Below, one piece after another: positions 27,401-35,228 of a DNA stretch of 64,000 bases. Within the stretch, counting starts at the first letter, position 1. Each line of letters starts with the position of its first letter. A program made the position numbers and the translations under genes. The stretch is from JBEDUK01 sp963781595 (lineage in GTDB: Bacteria > Actinomycetota > UBA4738). The notes beneath the pieces are model-generated. The model made no database searches, had not been told where the DNA came from, and saw nothing but the letters and a program-made list of their open reading frames with translations. The stretch spans positions 248,001 to 312,000 of the forward strand of contig CAWAGG010000006.1 of assembly GCA_963781595.1 (NCBI GenBank). The letters are read 5' to 3'.

Positions 27401-28100
27401 GGCCTACGACATCGGGTCCGCGGGGCTCGATCACGTGCTGGCGAGCGGCCGGAATGTGAACGTCCTGGTCCTGGACACCGAGGTCTATTCGAACACCGGC
27501 GGCCAGGCGTCGAAGTCGACCCCCCGCGGGGCGCTGGCGAAGTTCGCCGCCCGCGGCAAGCCGACCGGGAAGAAGGACCTGGGCGTGATGGCGACGACGT
27601 ACGGCAACGTCTACGTCGCCCAGGTGGCGCTCGGCGCGAACGACATGCAGACGGTGCGCGCGTTCCTCGAGGCCGAAGCGTGGGACGGACCGTCGCTGAT
27701 CGTCGCCTACTCGACGTGCATCGCGCACGGGATCGACATGGCGACGTCGATGTCGCATCAGAAGGACGCCGTGAAGAGCGGCTACTGGCCCCTGTTCCGG
27801 TTCAACCCCGGGGCCGGCGAGCACGAGCACCCGTTCCATCTGGACGCGAAGGCGCCGTCGATCCCGCTGCAGGAGTTCGCCGCGTCCGAGGGACGCTACT
27901 CGATGCTCGCCCGGAGCGACCCCGAGGGGCACCGGAAGCTGATGGAGCTGGCGGAGGGCGACGTCCGCGAGCGACGGCGGCTCCTCGAACAGCTGGTCGA
28001 CGTCGAACGCACCGCTCCGGCGCTGCCCGAGCACGAGGACCTCGAGGGCCGCGGCGCCGGGGAGACCGATAGGGGGCAGGACGAAGGGGGTACGGAGTGA
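24411..28100 (+). CDS. nifJ: Pyruvate:ferredoxin/flavodoxin oxidoreductase (single-chain)
   Basis: A 1229-residue homodimeric-type PFOR that interconverts pyruvate plus CoA and acetyl-CoA plus CO2, using ferredoxin or flavodoxin. Order: pyrimidine-binding domain (EVIAIYPITPASAMGEL and EMQSEAGAAGVLHGA), domain II, EKR region, two 4Fe-4S motifs (CIDCGKCAIVCPHAAV at about 708 and CTGCGVCVDVCPARSK at about 765), the third-cluster Cys in CAGCGETPYLKLLTQ (about 839) and ThDP motif GDGWAYDIGSAGLDHVL (about 994). ATG has GGAGGAGGGA upstream. The stop overlaps the next GTG in GTGA. Electrons could go to the ferredoxin gene at 53.7 kb (inference). Confidence 0.96.
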   Translation: MTITEPVVRTTQTACVDGNEAVARIAHRLSEVIAIYPITPASAMGELSDAWSAAGRRNLWGIVPEVIEMQSEAGAAGVLHGAVMRGALATTFTASQGLLLMLPNMFKIAGELSPAVIHVAARTVATHALSIFGDQSDVMAVRTAGWAMLCSSSVQEAQDFALVSHAATLSTRVPFLHFFDGFRTSHEIDRIDLVDDADLLALIDQEAVRSHRARGLTPDRPVLRGSAQNPDVFFQAREASNPFHLAVPDAVQAAMDALGERTGRRYHLVDYTGAPDAERVVVLMGSGAGAAAEAVDAMNADGARVGALTVRLFRPFPGDALVAALPPTVRAIAVLDRTKEPGAPGEPLYQDVVTALAEGVMSGSARFAGTAGPGLPCVIGGRYGLSSKEFTPAMVKGVFDELARTEPTNHFTVGIVDDVTHTSIPFDPAFSTESAEVRAAFFGLGSDGTVGANKSSAKIVGEQTDLYTQGYFVLDSKKSGSLTTSHLRFSREPIRSTYLIERANFVACHQFGLLERIDVLKLAEPGATFLLNSPYGPDDVWDHLPLEVQREILDKALDVWVIDANRVAREAGMGGRINTVMQPCFFALSGVLPQEEALEAIRASIRTTYGKRGESVVLRNLAALDAALDALGHVHVPAEATATARRHPAVPPDAPDFVQRVTARMLAGEGDLLPVSALPVDGTFPTDTARWEKRAIGPDLPIWDPSICIDCGKCAIVCPHAAVRMKVFEPSALDGAPEGFRSKGFGSKDPDAPMRLSIQVAPDDCTGCGVCVDVCPARSKQELKHKALNMEPAEPHREPEREAFDFFLSIPDPPADLLEPDTVKGSQIRRPLFEFSGACAGCGETPYLKLLTQLFGDRLIVANATGCSSIYGGNLPTTPWSVDANGRGPAWANSLFEDNAEFGLGMRLALERQEAHARHMLETLAPAVGEDLAAAILDAEQRTEADVAAQRDRVAELKARLARADVEGDLSRAAQDLEGLADDLVRRSVWIVGGDGWAYDIGSAGLDHVLASGRNVNVLVLDTEVYSNTGGQASKSTPRGALAKFAARGKPTGKKDLGVMATTYGNVYVAQVALGANDMQTVRAFLEAEAWDGPSLIVAYSTCIAHGIDMATSMSHQKDAVKSGYWPLFRFNPGAGEHEHPFHLDAKAPSIPLQEFAASEGRYSMLARSDPEGHRKLMELAEGDVRERRRLLEQLVDVERTAPALPEHEDLEGRGAGETDRGQDEGGTE

Positions 28101-29104
28101 TCGACCTGACGACGACCTACCTCGGGATGGAGCTGCGTTCGCCCCTCGTCGCCTCGGCGTCGCCCGTGACCGGAACCCTGCCGTCGCTGCGGCGGCTCGA
28201 GGACGCCGGCGCCGCGGCGATCGTGCTCCCGTCGCTGTTCGAAGAGCAGATCACGCACGAGGAGCTGCACACCGACCACATCCTGGAGACGGGCGCCGAA
28301 TGCTTCTCGGAGGCGCTCTCGTACTTCCCCGAGCTGGAGGACTACAACACCGGCCCGGACGAGTACCTCCGTCTGGTCGAGGAGGCGAAGTCGAGCCTGT
28401 CGATCCCGGTGATCGCCAGCATCAACGGCGTCTCCGAGGGCTGGTGGGTCCGCTACGCCCGATCGCTCGAGGAGGCGGGGGCCGACGCGATCGAGCTGAA
28501 CGTCTACTACGTCGCCGCCGACGCGCGTCAGTCGGGTGAGGATGTCGAGCGCCAATACCTCGACCTGATCGAGGCCGTCCGCGAGTCGATCCGGATCCCG
28601 CTCGCGGTGAAGGTCGGTCCGTTCTTCAGCTCGATCGGCCACATGGCGAGGCGGATCGTCGCCGCCGGCGCCGACGGCCTGGTGCTGTTCAACCGCTTCT
28701 ACCAGCCGGACCTCGACCTGGACAGCTTCCAGGTGACCAGGCACCTCACGCTCTCGACGTCGAACGAGCTGCGGCTCCCGCTGCGATGGATCGCCATCCT
28801 GCACGGCCGCGTGGAGGCGTCGCTGGCGGCGACCACCGGGATCCACACGGCCGAGGACGTGGCCCGCGTGCTGATGGTGGGCGCCGACGTCGCGATGATG
28901 GCGTCGGCGCTCCTTCGCCATGGTCCCGGGCATCTGGCCCACGTGGAGAACGACCTCCGCGAGTGGATGCTGGTCCACGAGTACGGCTCGGCCTCGGAGC
29001 TCCGAGGCTGCATGAGCCAGCGTTCGACGCCGGACCCAGCCGCGTTCGAGCGGGCGAACTACATGAAGACGATCGCCGGGTACACGAGCCGCATCCGGCA
29101 CTGA
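28097..29104 (+). CDS. Dihydroorotate-dehydrogenase-like flavoprotein
   Basis: A 335-residue TIM-barrel of the DHOD-like group (about 330 residues, DHODase-A-like), starting IDLTTTYLGMELRSPLVASASPVTG. FMN phosphate-site strands near the end read GADGLVLFNRFYQP and GADVAMMASALLRHG. Typical catalytic Ser/Cys of pyrimidine DHODs is not evident, and this group is commonly encoded next to nifJ, so a role in pyrimidine synthesis is doubtful. The GTG overlaps the nifJ stop by 4 nt, indicating translational coupling and probably shared physiology. Confidence 0.88.
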   Translation: MIDLTTTYLGMELRSPLVASASPVTGTLPSLRRLEDAGAAAIVLPSLFEEQITHEELHTDHILETGAECFSEALSYFPELEDYNTGPDEYLRLVEEAKSSLSIPVIASINGVSEGWWVRYARSLEEAGADAIELNVYYVAADARQSGEDVERQYLDLIEAVRESIRIPLAVKVGPFFSSIGHMARRIVAAGADGLVLFNRFYQPDLDLDSFQVTRHLTLSTSNELRLPLRWIAILHGRVEASLAATTGIHTAEDVARVLMVGADVAMMASALLRHGPGHLAHVENDLREWMLVHEYGSASELRGCMSQRSTPDPAAFERANYMKTIAGYTSRIRH

Positions 29105-29136
29105 GCCGGCCGAAACGGTCCCCTCGGACCGGGCTC
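29103..29136 (+). terminator. Hairpin after nifJ operon
   Basis: CGGTCC and GGACCG form a 6-bp stem around a CCTC loop, enclosed by outer arms GAGCC and GGCTC. It begins inside the stop codon of the DHOD-like gene. No U-tract. Likely end of the nifJ transcript. Confidence 0.5.
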
Positions 29137-29162
29137 ATCCGGCGTTATCGCCCGCGCTGAGC

Positions 29163-29789
29163 GGATACCTGCCTCCACCGGGTGAGGTCTACGTCTCGGG
29201 CTGGAGCGCAGCGATCAACTCCGAAGGGCGCAGAGGGTTCCTCCGTGCGTACACCTTCGACGGTGAGCTCCTGTGGACCCGTCACACGCTGCTGACCTCG
29301 ACCATGGCCTCGGTCGCGGCCGGAACCGACCGCGTGGTCGTGGCCCGGTACGACTACGCGTGTTGCGATGACACGACGCGGCGTACGGCATCGCGCTCGA
29401 CGCCGACGGGAACGCCTCCGCGTCGGCTGGGTCACGACAAGCCGCAGAGGCAGGACCCCGTCCACCACGACATCATGATCCAGCGGCTGTGGCCGAACGG
29501 CTCGGAGGCCTGGACCCGGTTCCTCAGGGACAGGCATGTCAAGGACCTCGACGAGGCGGAGGCTGTCGACGCGCAGGGCGATCGGGTGATGGCCGGTGGA
29601 TCGGTCGGCGGAGACGACGGTCGTCCATGGGCCGCATGCCTCGGGGCGTTCAGCTCGACGGGTGACCAGCTTTGGAGCCGAACCTGGGCCTCGGACCTCG
29701 AGGCCCGATCGGCTGACCATGTCGATCGAGCCCAGCGGGGCAGCCCTCGTCGTCGGCTCGCAGATGGACCCGGCCGATTCGTTTCCTGA
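29163..29789 (+). pseudogene. Decayed fragment of a secreted beta-propeller (SBBP-like) repeat protein
   Basis: The frame from 29163 encodes propeller-like blades: GEVYVSGWSAA, FLRAYTFDGELLWTRH and GAFSSTGDQLWSRTWAS. Near 29375-29415 a shifted frame restores the blade signature DAAYGIALDADGN, and near 29720-29760 another frame gives AALVVGSQMDPADS. No start codon with RBS or signal peptide precedes it. The mixture of frames shows a decayed gene. A related fragment lies at 34014-34275. Confidence 0.5.
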
Positions 29790-29811
29790 TCGCAGAGGAC
29801 GCCGGCCGTGC

Positions 29812-32800
29812 TCATGCCGCCCGGCGCGGGGACTCCTCCTGCTCCTCGGGTTCGGGCGTTCCCGGCCGCATGCCCGGTGGACGCCGGCGCGGCCGCCGGA
29901 GCATCGCGAGCGCCGCGAGGAGCCCGATGCCGACGACCACCGCCGCCACGATGAGCCAGATCCCGGCGCCACGCGCCGGTGCGGCGGTTGCGGATGGGAC
30001 CGAAGGCGCCGTCGAGGTCGGAGGCGCCGTCGTCGCGAGCCCGAGCGCGGCCTTCTGACGCCACACCGTCATGCCGAGACCCAGGTCGCTGTGGATCAGG
30101 TACAGGTGGTCGGCGAAGACCGCGGGTTCGAGGGTCATGCTGAACGGCGTGGCCCGGCCCTCCCGGAAGGCGAGCGTCCAGTCCATCCCATCCTTCGACC
30201 GCCAGAGGGAGTCGCCCTCCCTGAAGTTCGTCGCTGACAGGTAGAGCGCGTCGCCGACGATCGCAACGTCGGCCGCGTAATTGTGCGGGTCGCCGAAGCC
30301 GTCCCGCCCGATCTGCACCCACCGGTCGTTCGACGTCAGCAGGAAGAGGCGGAATCCACGGCTGAGCGCCGCCTCGAGTGGCGGCGACGAGGACATGATC
30401 CGCTCGTCGCGGTTCGTCATCGCCAGGAACAGCTTGCCATCGTGGACCACGAGCCTGCCCGAGAGGTTGCGGTCCGGACGATCCCTGAAGCCGGCAGCTC
30501 CGATCGCGTCCCACGCGAGCCCGTCGGCGCTGCGGAACACATCGATCCCGGTCGCGCTTCGCGAGATCGCGTAGATGCGACCGTCCGAGACGACCTGTGG
30601 CATGAGCGCTTCGTTCGCGGCCCGGCCGAGGCCGCCCGCGGCGACCCGCTCCCAGGCGACGCCGTCGGCGGTGCGCCAGATCTCACCACCGGCGGTCGGG
30701 TTCACGGTCCCGACGTAGAGCCGCCCATCGAACACCACGCCCGGGACCCGGGCCCCGAAGGGCTCGTGAGCGAACCCGATGTTCGAGGGCTCGTTCATCC
30801 CATACCGGACCACGCGACGGTAGGTCGTGCCGTCGTCCGAGACCCACACCTGGGCACCCCACCGCGTGTTGTCGATAGCCAGGATCAACCGGTCGTGGAA
30901 CACGACCGGCATCGCGTGCGCGTTCGCCTCCTTGCCGAACCCGCCGGTCACGACCGCGGTGAACGTCGTGCCATCCTCGGTGACCCATACCTGCATGCCC
31001 TCGCGTGCGTTCGTAGTGACCGCGAACAGCCGTCCGCCGAACGCCACGAGCCCGATCTGCGTGTTCGCCGGATCGGCGAAGCCGTTCGCCACGATCCGCT
31101 CCCAGTGGACGCCATCCGTCGTCCGCCAGATCTCGGCTCCCGAACGCGCGCCGTCCGGCGCGGGCCCGCCGGTGGCGACCGATGTTCCCAGGTACAGTGC
31201 CCCATCGAGCTCGGCCACATCACCGAGCGAGGCGTTCGCACGAGTGGTCAGGCCACCCGAGACCACCATGGCCCATCCCGACCTCACGGGCGGGGTCGGG
31301 TGCGTGATGCCTGGCTGCAGCCCGGCATCCGGCACCAGCACCTCCGGGTCGGGGCGGGCCCTGCCCGCCGGCACCACGCCGTCGGGTGCGAACGCATGGA
31401 TGCCGTCGTTCGCACCGACGAGGAGCGTGCCGTTCACCACCACCGGGGCGGCCGCGGCCGGAACGCCCTCCTTCGTCGTGCCGACCGCCGCGGACCACAG
31501 CCGAGCACCGGTCGTCGCCTTCAGTGCGTAGACCGTGCCGACGTCCGATCCGGTGTGGACCACGCCGTTCGCCACGACCTGCCCGGCCGGATGCGTGACG
31601 TTCGCCTTCCACAGGATCGCTCCGGTCGACGCTCGGAGCGCGTACACCTTGCCGCGCAGCTCCGAGGACACGTACACGATCCCGTCCGCCACCGCCGCAC
31701 GAGATTGCACCGCGCCCCACGTGCGGGTGTTCCAGGAGACGGCGCCGTCTGAGGCACGGTACGCGACGACCCGGCCCTCCGAGGACACGAACACGGATCC
31801 GCCCGTGCAGGCGACGAAGCCGTCCGGATCGGTCGGCCGCGTCCACACCGTGGCGCCTGTGGAGGCGCTCAGTGCCGAGACACCTGCATCGTGGGAGGCG
31901 ACGAAGACCAGGCCGCCGCCGGCCGCGGGGTCTCCCGCGGCGATGCGGCGGACCCAGCGCGTCGCGCCCGTCGTCGCGTCGAACGCGAAGAGCCGCTGGT
32001 ACGTGTGCAGGGCCCCGCCGTCGGAGTAGGTCGCCGCCACGGCGACATACACGGTGTCACCGAGGACGAGCGGCGAGCCACCCTGGAAGTTCTCACCCTC
32101 GAAGTCCAGATCCGGGATCGTGGTTCTGCGCCACGCAACGGCACCCGAGGAGGGATGCAGCGCGACCAGCTCGAACGGGTAGGACGTGTTCACGTACACG
32201 AGCCCGTTCGCCACTGCAGGCGACGAAAGCACCGAGCCGGCGACGTCCGTCCGCCAGCGGATCGAACCGGTCCGCGCGTCCAGCGCGTAGAGGGCTCCTT
32301 GATCGCCGAAGGATCCGGCTGGGGCAACGTAGACCGTGCCCCCCACCACCGCGGGCGATCCCAAGACCACCCAGCGCCAGCCCTTGCCCAACGAGGTCGA
32401 CCACGCCGGGGCGAGTCTGAACACGGACGACGGGCCGAGGACGTCCTCGTAGGGGTTGAAGCCCGCCCGCCCCGCGCCGTACCGGTACTGGGTCCAGTTC
32501 GCGCGCACCGTGAACGGGCGCTGGGCCGACGCGCCGCTTCGGCGCCCGACGGCGCTGATCCAGTGGGTCCCTGGACCGGACCCAGGCGGCGCCTGGATCC
32601 TCGCGTCCGAGAAGCCGCCGGCCGAACCCGCGACGGCGAGCGTCACGTCGGAACCGTCCCAGTACAGGTCGATCGCCTCCGACGGGACGAATCCCGCGCC
32701 GCTCACGGCGATCCAAGTCCCCGGCAGGCCCACGGCGGGCGACCTGTCGATCGTCGCAGTCCCGGCTACTGCGATGGGAACGAACGCGATCACGACGACG

Positions 32801-32856
32801 GCGCACGTCACCACCCCCATCAGCTTCCTCAGGAAGGGGAACGGGGGCCAACGCAT
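29812..32856 (-). CDS. Surface-anchored double beta-propeller protein (PQQ-like plus BNR-like)
   Basis: A 1014-residue exported protein. A signal peptide (residues 1-33, VVTCAVVVIAFVPIAVAG) is followed by an IPT-like beta domain (about 35-120), then a PQQ-type propeller (about 125-515) with repeated GxVYALDxxTGxxxW blades, such as GALYALDARTGSIRW and GKVYALRASTGAILW. A second propeller (about 545-960) has blades of the form GAEIWRTTDGVHWERIV and AQVWVSDDGTTYRRVV. Then comes a Thr/Pro/Ala linker, one transmembrane helix (IWLIVAAVVVGIGLLAALAML) and a basic/acidic tail, so it is anchored outside the membrane. ATG 32856 was preferred over a GTG 9 nt upstream. Catalysis is not evident; binding or display is more likely. 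Confidence 0.8.
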   Translation of the reverse strand: MRWPPFPFLRKLMGVVTCAVVVIAFVPIAVAGTATIDRSPAVGLPGTWIAVSGAGFVPSEAIDLYWDGSDVTLAVAGSAGGFSDARIQAPPGSGPGTHWISAVGRRSGASAQRPFTVRANWTQYRYGAGRAGFNPYEDVLGPSSVFRLAPAWSTSLGKGWRWVVLGSPAVVGGTVYVAPAGSFGDQGALYALDARTGSIRWRTDVAGSVLSSPAVANGLVYVNTSYPFELVALHPSSGAVAWRRTTIPDLDFEGENFQGGSPLVLGDTVYVAVAATYSDGGALHTYQRLFAFDATTGATRWVRRIAAGDPAAGGGLVFVASHDAGVSALSASTGATVWTRPTDPDGFVACTGGSVFVSSEGRVVAYRASDGAVSWNTRTWGAVQSRAAVADGIVYVSSELRGKVYALRASTGAILWKANVTHPAGQVVANGVVHTGSDVGTVYALKATTGARLWSAAVGTTKEGVPAAAAPVVVNGTLLVGANDGIHAFAPDGVVPAGRARPDPEVLVPDAGLQPGITHPTPPVRSGWAMVVSGGLTTRANASLGDVAELDGALYLGTSVATGGPAPDGARSGAEIWRTTDGVHWERIVANGFADPANTQIGLVAFGGRLFAVTTNAREGMQVWVTEDGTTFTAVVTGGFGKEANAHAMPVVFHDRLILAIDNTRWGAQVWVSDDGTTYRRVVRYGMNEPSNIGFAHEPFGARVPGVVFDGRLYVGTVNPTAGGEIWRTADGVAWERVAAGGLGRAANEALMPQVVSDGRIYAISRSATGIDVFRSADGLAWDAIGAAGFRDRPDRNLSGRLVVHDGKLFLAMTNRDERIMSSSPPLEAALSRGFRLFLLTSNDRWVQIGRDGFGDPHNYAADVAIVGDALYLSATNFREGDSLWRSKDGMDWTLAFREGRATPFSMTLEPAVFADHLYLIHSDLGLGMTVWRQKAALGLATTAPPTSTAPSVPSATAAPARGAGIWLIVAAVVVGIGLLAALAMLRRPRRRPPGMRPGTPEPEEQEESPRRAA

Positions 32857-33639
32857 CACTTCCACCCCCCTCGCGACACCTCAGCCGAACACCGGTCCGT
32901 GGCGCTCGGCCCTCTACATCGGACGGAGTGGCCAAACACACCGCCAGGCTGAGCATGGCGCTGACCGGAGCCGGTCGACAGAGGCGAACGGCCCCCCGGA
33001 CTCGGGACGGCCGGATCGCGCGCAGAACGGAGGACGACCTCCTCACGCTCGCCTACGGGGTCGGCTGAGCGGTCGGCTGAGCACCCGTTCTCAGCACCCG
33101 GCACGCCGACCCATCCATCTCGCAGGACCGCGTAGACGGCCAGGCCCACCCCCCGTCCGTCGCGGAACGACGCCTTCCGGAGGATCCCTTCGCGCTGGAA
33201 CCCGAGCCGCTCGAGCGCATGCCGGGCCGGCACGTTCTCCACGTCGGTGGTGACCGCCACCCGTTCGACCGGGTACCCGTCGAACACGTACCGAACCAGG
33301 AACGCGATCGCCTCGGTCGCGTACCCCCGCCCTCGCGCATCTGGCGCAACACCGAACCCGACCTCCGGGTAGGGACAGTCCTCGTCCGGGAAGGCCTGCA
33401 ACGTGTAGCGAACGAAGCCGATCGGCCCCGAACCATCGATGGGCTCGATCAGCAGCAGCGCGGACTCCCGCGACCACGAGACCGTGCCGCGCGTACGCCT
33501 CGCGCAGGCGCGGCAGGTGATCCATCTGGAAGCGCTGGTATGAACCCCAGAGACCCGCACGATCCTCGGCCCACGCCTCGATGGTCGGCCAGTCGTCGTC
33601 GCGCACCGGCCGCAGATGGATGCGCTCGCCCAGGATCAT
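32856..33639 (-). pseudogene. RimJ/RimL-type GNAT acetyltransferase with a frameshift
   Basis: ATG 33639 (GAGGAGGCGGC upstream) starts MILGERIHLRPVRDDDWPTIEAW, a typical RimJ/L N-terminus. Near 33490 the frame must shift by one base to continue as RESALLLIEP, then VGFGVAPDARGRGYATEAIAFLVRYVFD (acetyl-CoA loop) and NVPARHALERLGFQREGILRK. The GNAT fold ends near 33111, but the frame stays open to a TGA that overlaps the ATG of the propeller gene (TGATG). Either one consensus error or an inactivated gene. Confidence 0.75.
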
Positions 33640-33794
33640 GCCGCCTCCTCTCCCACGTCGCGGCAAGCGAACCCCACGTCCAACGGAGCCGGCAGGGATG
33701 ACCGTCCGGCGAACGACAGGCCCAACGCCCCTCGCACTCGGTCCCGTCGGAGCGGTACAAGGTAGGGGTCGGTACTGCCCAAGGAGGTGAAACG

Positions 33795-34013
33795 ATGCCA
33801 GGCGAGGTCGGAGACCGGATCGTCATCGAGTCCAAGGAGATCGGCCAGGCGCGGCGGGAAGGCGAGATCGTCGAGGTGATCCGCGGCGAGACCTCCGTCC
33901 ACTACCGGATCCGCTGGTCGGACGGACACGAGAGCGTGCTGTTCCCGAGCGCCGGCAGCGCGAAGTTCGTCCCGGCCCACGAGGCGCCCGCCGCGCGGGG
34001 TGCCCGCCACTGA
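33795..34013 (+). CDS. DUF1918 protein
   Basis: A 72-residue protein typical of the DUF1918 family, which is found mainly in Actinomycetota. It has the pattern GDRIVIESKEIGQARREGEIVEVI followed by YRIRWSDGHESVLFPSAGS, an SH3-like small beta barrel. Function unknown. ATG is preceded by AAGGAGGTGAAACG, a near-perfect RBS. Confidence 0.9.
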   Translation: MPGEVGDRIVIESKEIGQARREGEIVEVIRGETSVHYRIRWSDGHESVLFPSAGSAKFVPAHEAPAARGARH

Positions 34014-34275
34014 CGCGACACGCCGAACCGATGCGCAGGCGGTGGCCGTGATCGGGAGCCAGCGGGACCCAAGCGGCGGAGATGATCTCTTCGTGCGGAG
34101 GTTCGGCCCGAACGGCGGGTCGTCTTGGTCGATCACGCTCGCTCCGGACATCAGGCACCTCACTGGCTCGGGCATCCGAGCGGTCCCGGACGGCTTCCTG
34201 ATCACCGGGTGGTCCTGGGACCGCAACGGCTCCCTCGTCGGCCGGGTCTGGCGGTTCGCCTCATGGGCGCCCTGA
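34014..34275 (+). pseudogene. Second fragment of the SBBP-like repeat-protein family
   Basis: Immediately after the DUF1918 stop, an open frame without its own RBS encodes AVAVIGSQRDPSGGDDLFVRRFGPNG, then DGFLITGWSWDRNGSL, ending in WRFASWAP before the stop. VIGSQRDP matches VVGSQMDP at the end of the fragment at 29163-29789, so both probably derive from one family or one gene. Confidence 0.45.
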
Positions 34276-34929
34276 ACCATCGTCCGGACGGGTCCCGTTG
34301 CCCAGGTACCGGATGAACCAATCGGCCGCCAGGGAGGCGACAGCTTCGAGCGTCCCGGGTTCCTCGAACAGGTGGGTGGCACCCGGGACCACTATCAAGT
34401 CGCTGCGGCACGTGAGGTGGGCCTGCGCGTCTCGGTTCAGCGCCAGCACCTCCCCATCGCGTCCTCCCACGATCAGCAGCGTCGGCGCCCGGACGAGTGG
34501 CAGCGCCGGACCCGCGAGGTCCGGCCGGCCACCGCGTGAGACGACGGCGCCGATCGCGTCGCCCCGGTCCGCGGCTGCCATGAGGGCGGCCGCGGCGCCC
34601 GTGCTCGCGCCGAAGTACCCGATCGGCAGGCCGGCGCCCCGCTCGAGCCCCGCTACGTGATCGGTGGCGGTAGTCAACCGCTCGGCCAGCAGCCGCACGT
34701 CGAAGACGTTCCGCCGATCGTCCGCTTCGCTCGGATCCAGGAGATCGAAGAGCAGGGTGCCGACGCCGGCCGTGTGGAGCCGGTCGGCCACCCACACGTT
34801 CCGTGGGCTGGCGCGGCTGCTCCCACTGCCGTGGGCGAAGAGGACCAGGCCGACGGGCGCGTCCGGGATCGTCAGCGTGCCGGGCAGTCCGAACGCCGCC
34901 GCCGCGATCCGGACCTCCACACGTTCCAT
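34261..34929 (-). CDS. Alpha/beta hydrolase, dienelactone-hydrolase-like
   Basis: A 222-residue alpha/beta hydrolase. Oxyanion region FAHGSGSSRASPRN, nucleophile elbow GYFGASTGAAA (Ser), acid in LLIVGGRDGEVL and catalytic His in VPGATHLFEEPG, so the triad is complete. This group often occurs beside or fused to phosphoribosyltransferases; here it is alone and divergent from the hydrogenase operon. The substrate is unknown. ATG chosen at MERVEVRIAA; no strong RBS, and upstream codons lack family similarity. Its 3' end overlaps the propeller fragment on the other strand by 15 nt. Confidence 0.85.
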   Translation of the reverse strand: MERVEVRIAAAAFGLPGTLTIPDAPVGLVLFAHGSGSSRASPRNVWVADRLHTAGVGTLLFDLLDPSEADDRRNVFDVRLLAERLTTATDHVAGLERGAGLPIGYFGASTGAAAALMAAADRGDAIGAVVSRGGRPDLAGPALPLVRAPTLLIVGGRDGEVLALNRDAQAHLTCRSDLIVVPGATHLFEEPGTLEAVASLAADWFIRYLGNGTRPDDGSGRP

Positions 34930-35228
34930 GGTGCGACACGGTACCCGCGCGAGATGGCCCGGCGCGAACGGGGCCGTGACCTGACAGGCCCAACGACCGG
35001 ACGCCTCGCGCCGGGAGGCGGAGGTAGCGTAGCCTACGGCCACGGCCGTACCGACGGTCGTGCCGGGGCGCCGCGCTCGGTCGTCCTCCTGCCCGTCGGC
35101 GCGAACCCCTCGGAACGGGACGTGCGTGCTCGGGACCTTGGACCCGCACCGTGGAGTGCCGTTCGACCGCATCCCGGGTCCGCCGGCCCGGTCAGCATCG
35201 ACGGTGAGCAGGCGAGGAGGGAGCGACG
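34930..35228. promoter_or_regulatory. Divergent control region of hydrolase and hydrogenase operon with a 16-bp palindrome
   Basis: No gene is apparent in these 299 nt. At 35035-35050 lies TACGGCC-AC-GGCCGTA, a palindrome with 7-bp arms and a 2-nt spacer, about 180 nt upstream of hyhB. It could be an operator for the hydrogenase operon. No FNR-like TTGAT-N4-ATCAA site was seen. Confidence 0.45.

Noticed and set aside
25845..28034. 729-codon antisense frame inside nifJ
   Set aside because: The plus strand has clear PFOR motifs throughout; the antisense product has no recognisable fold.
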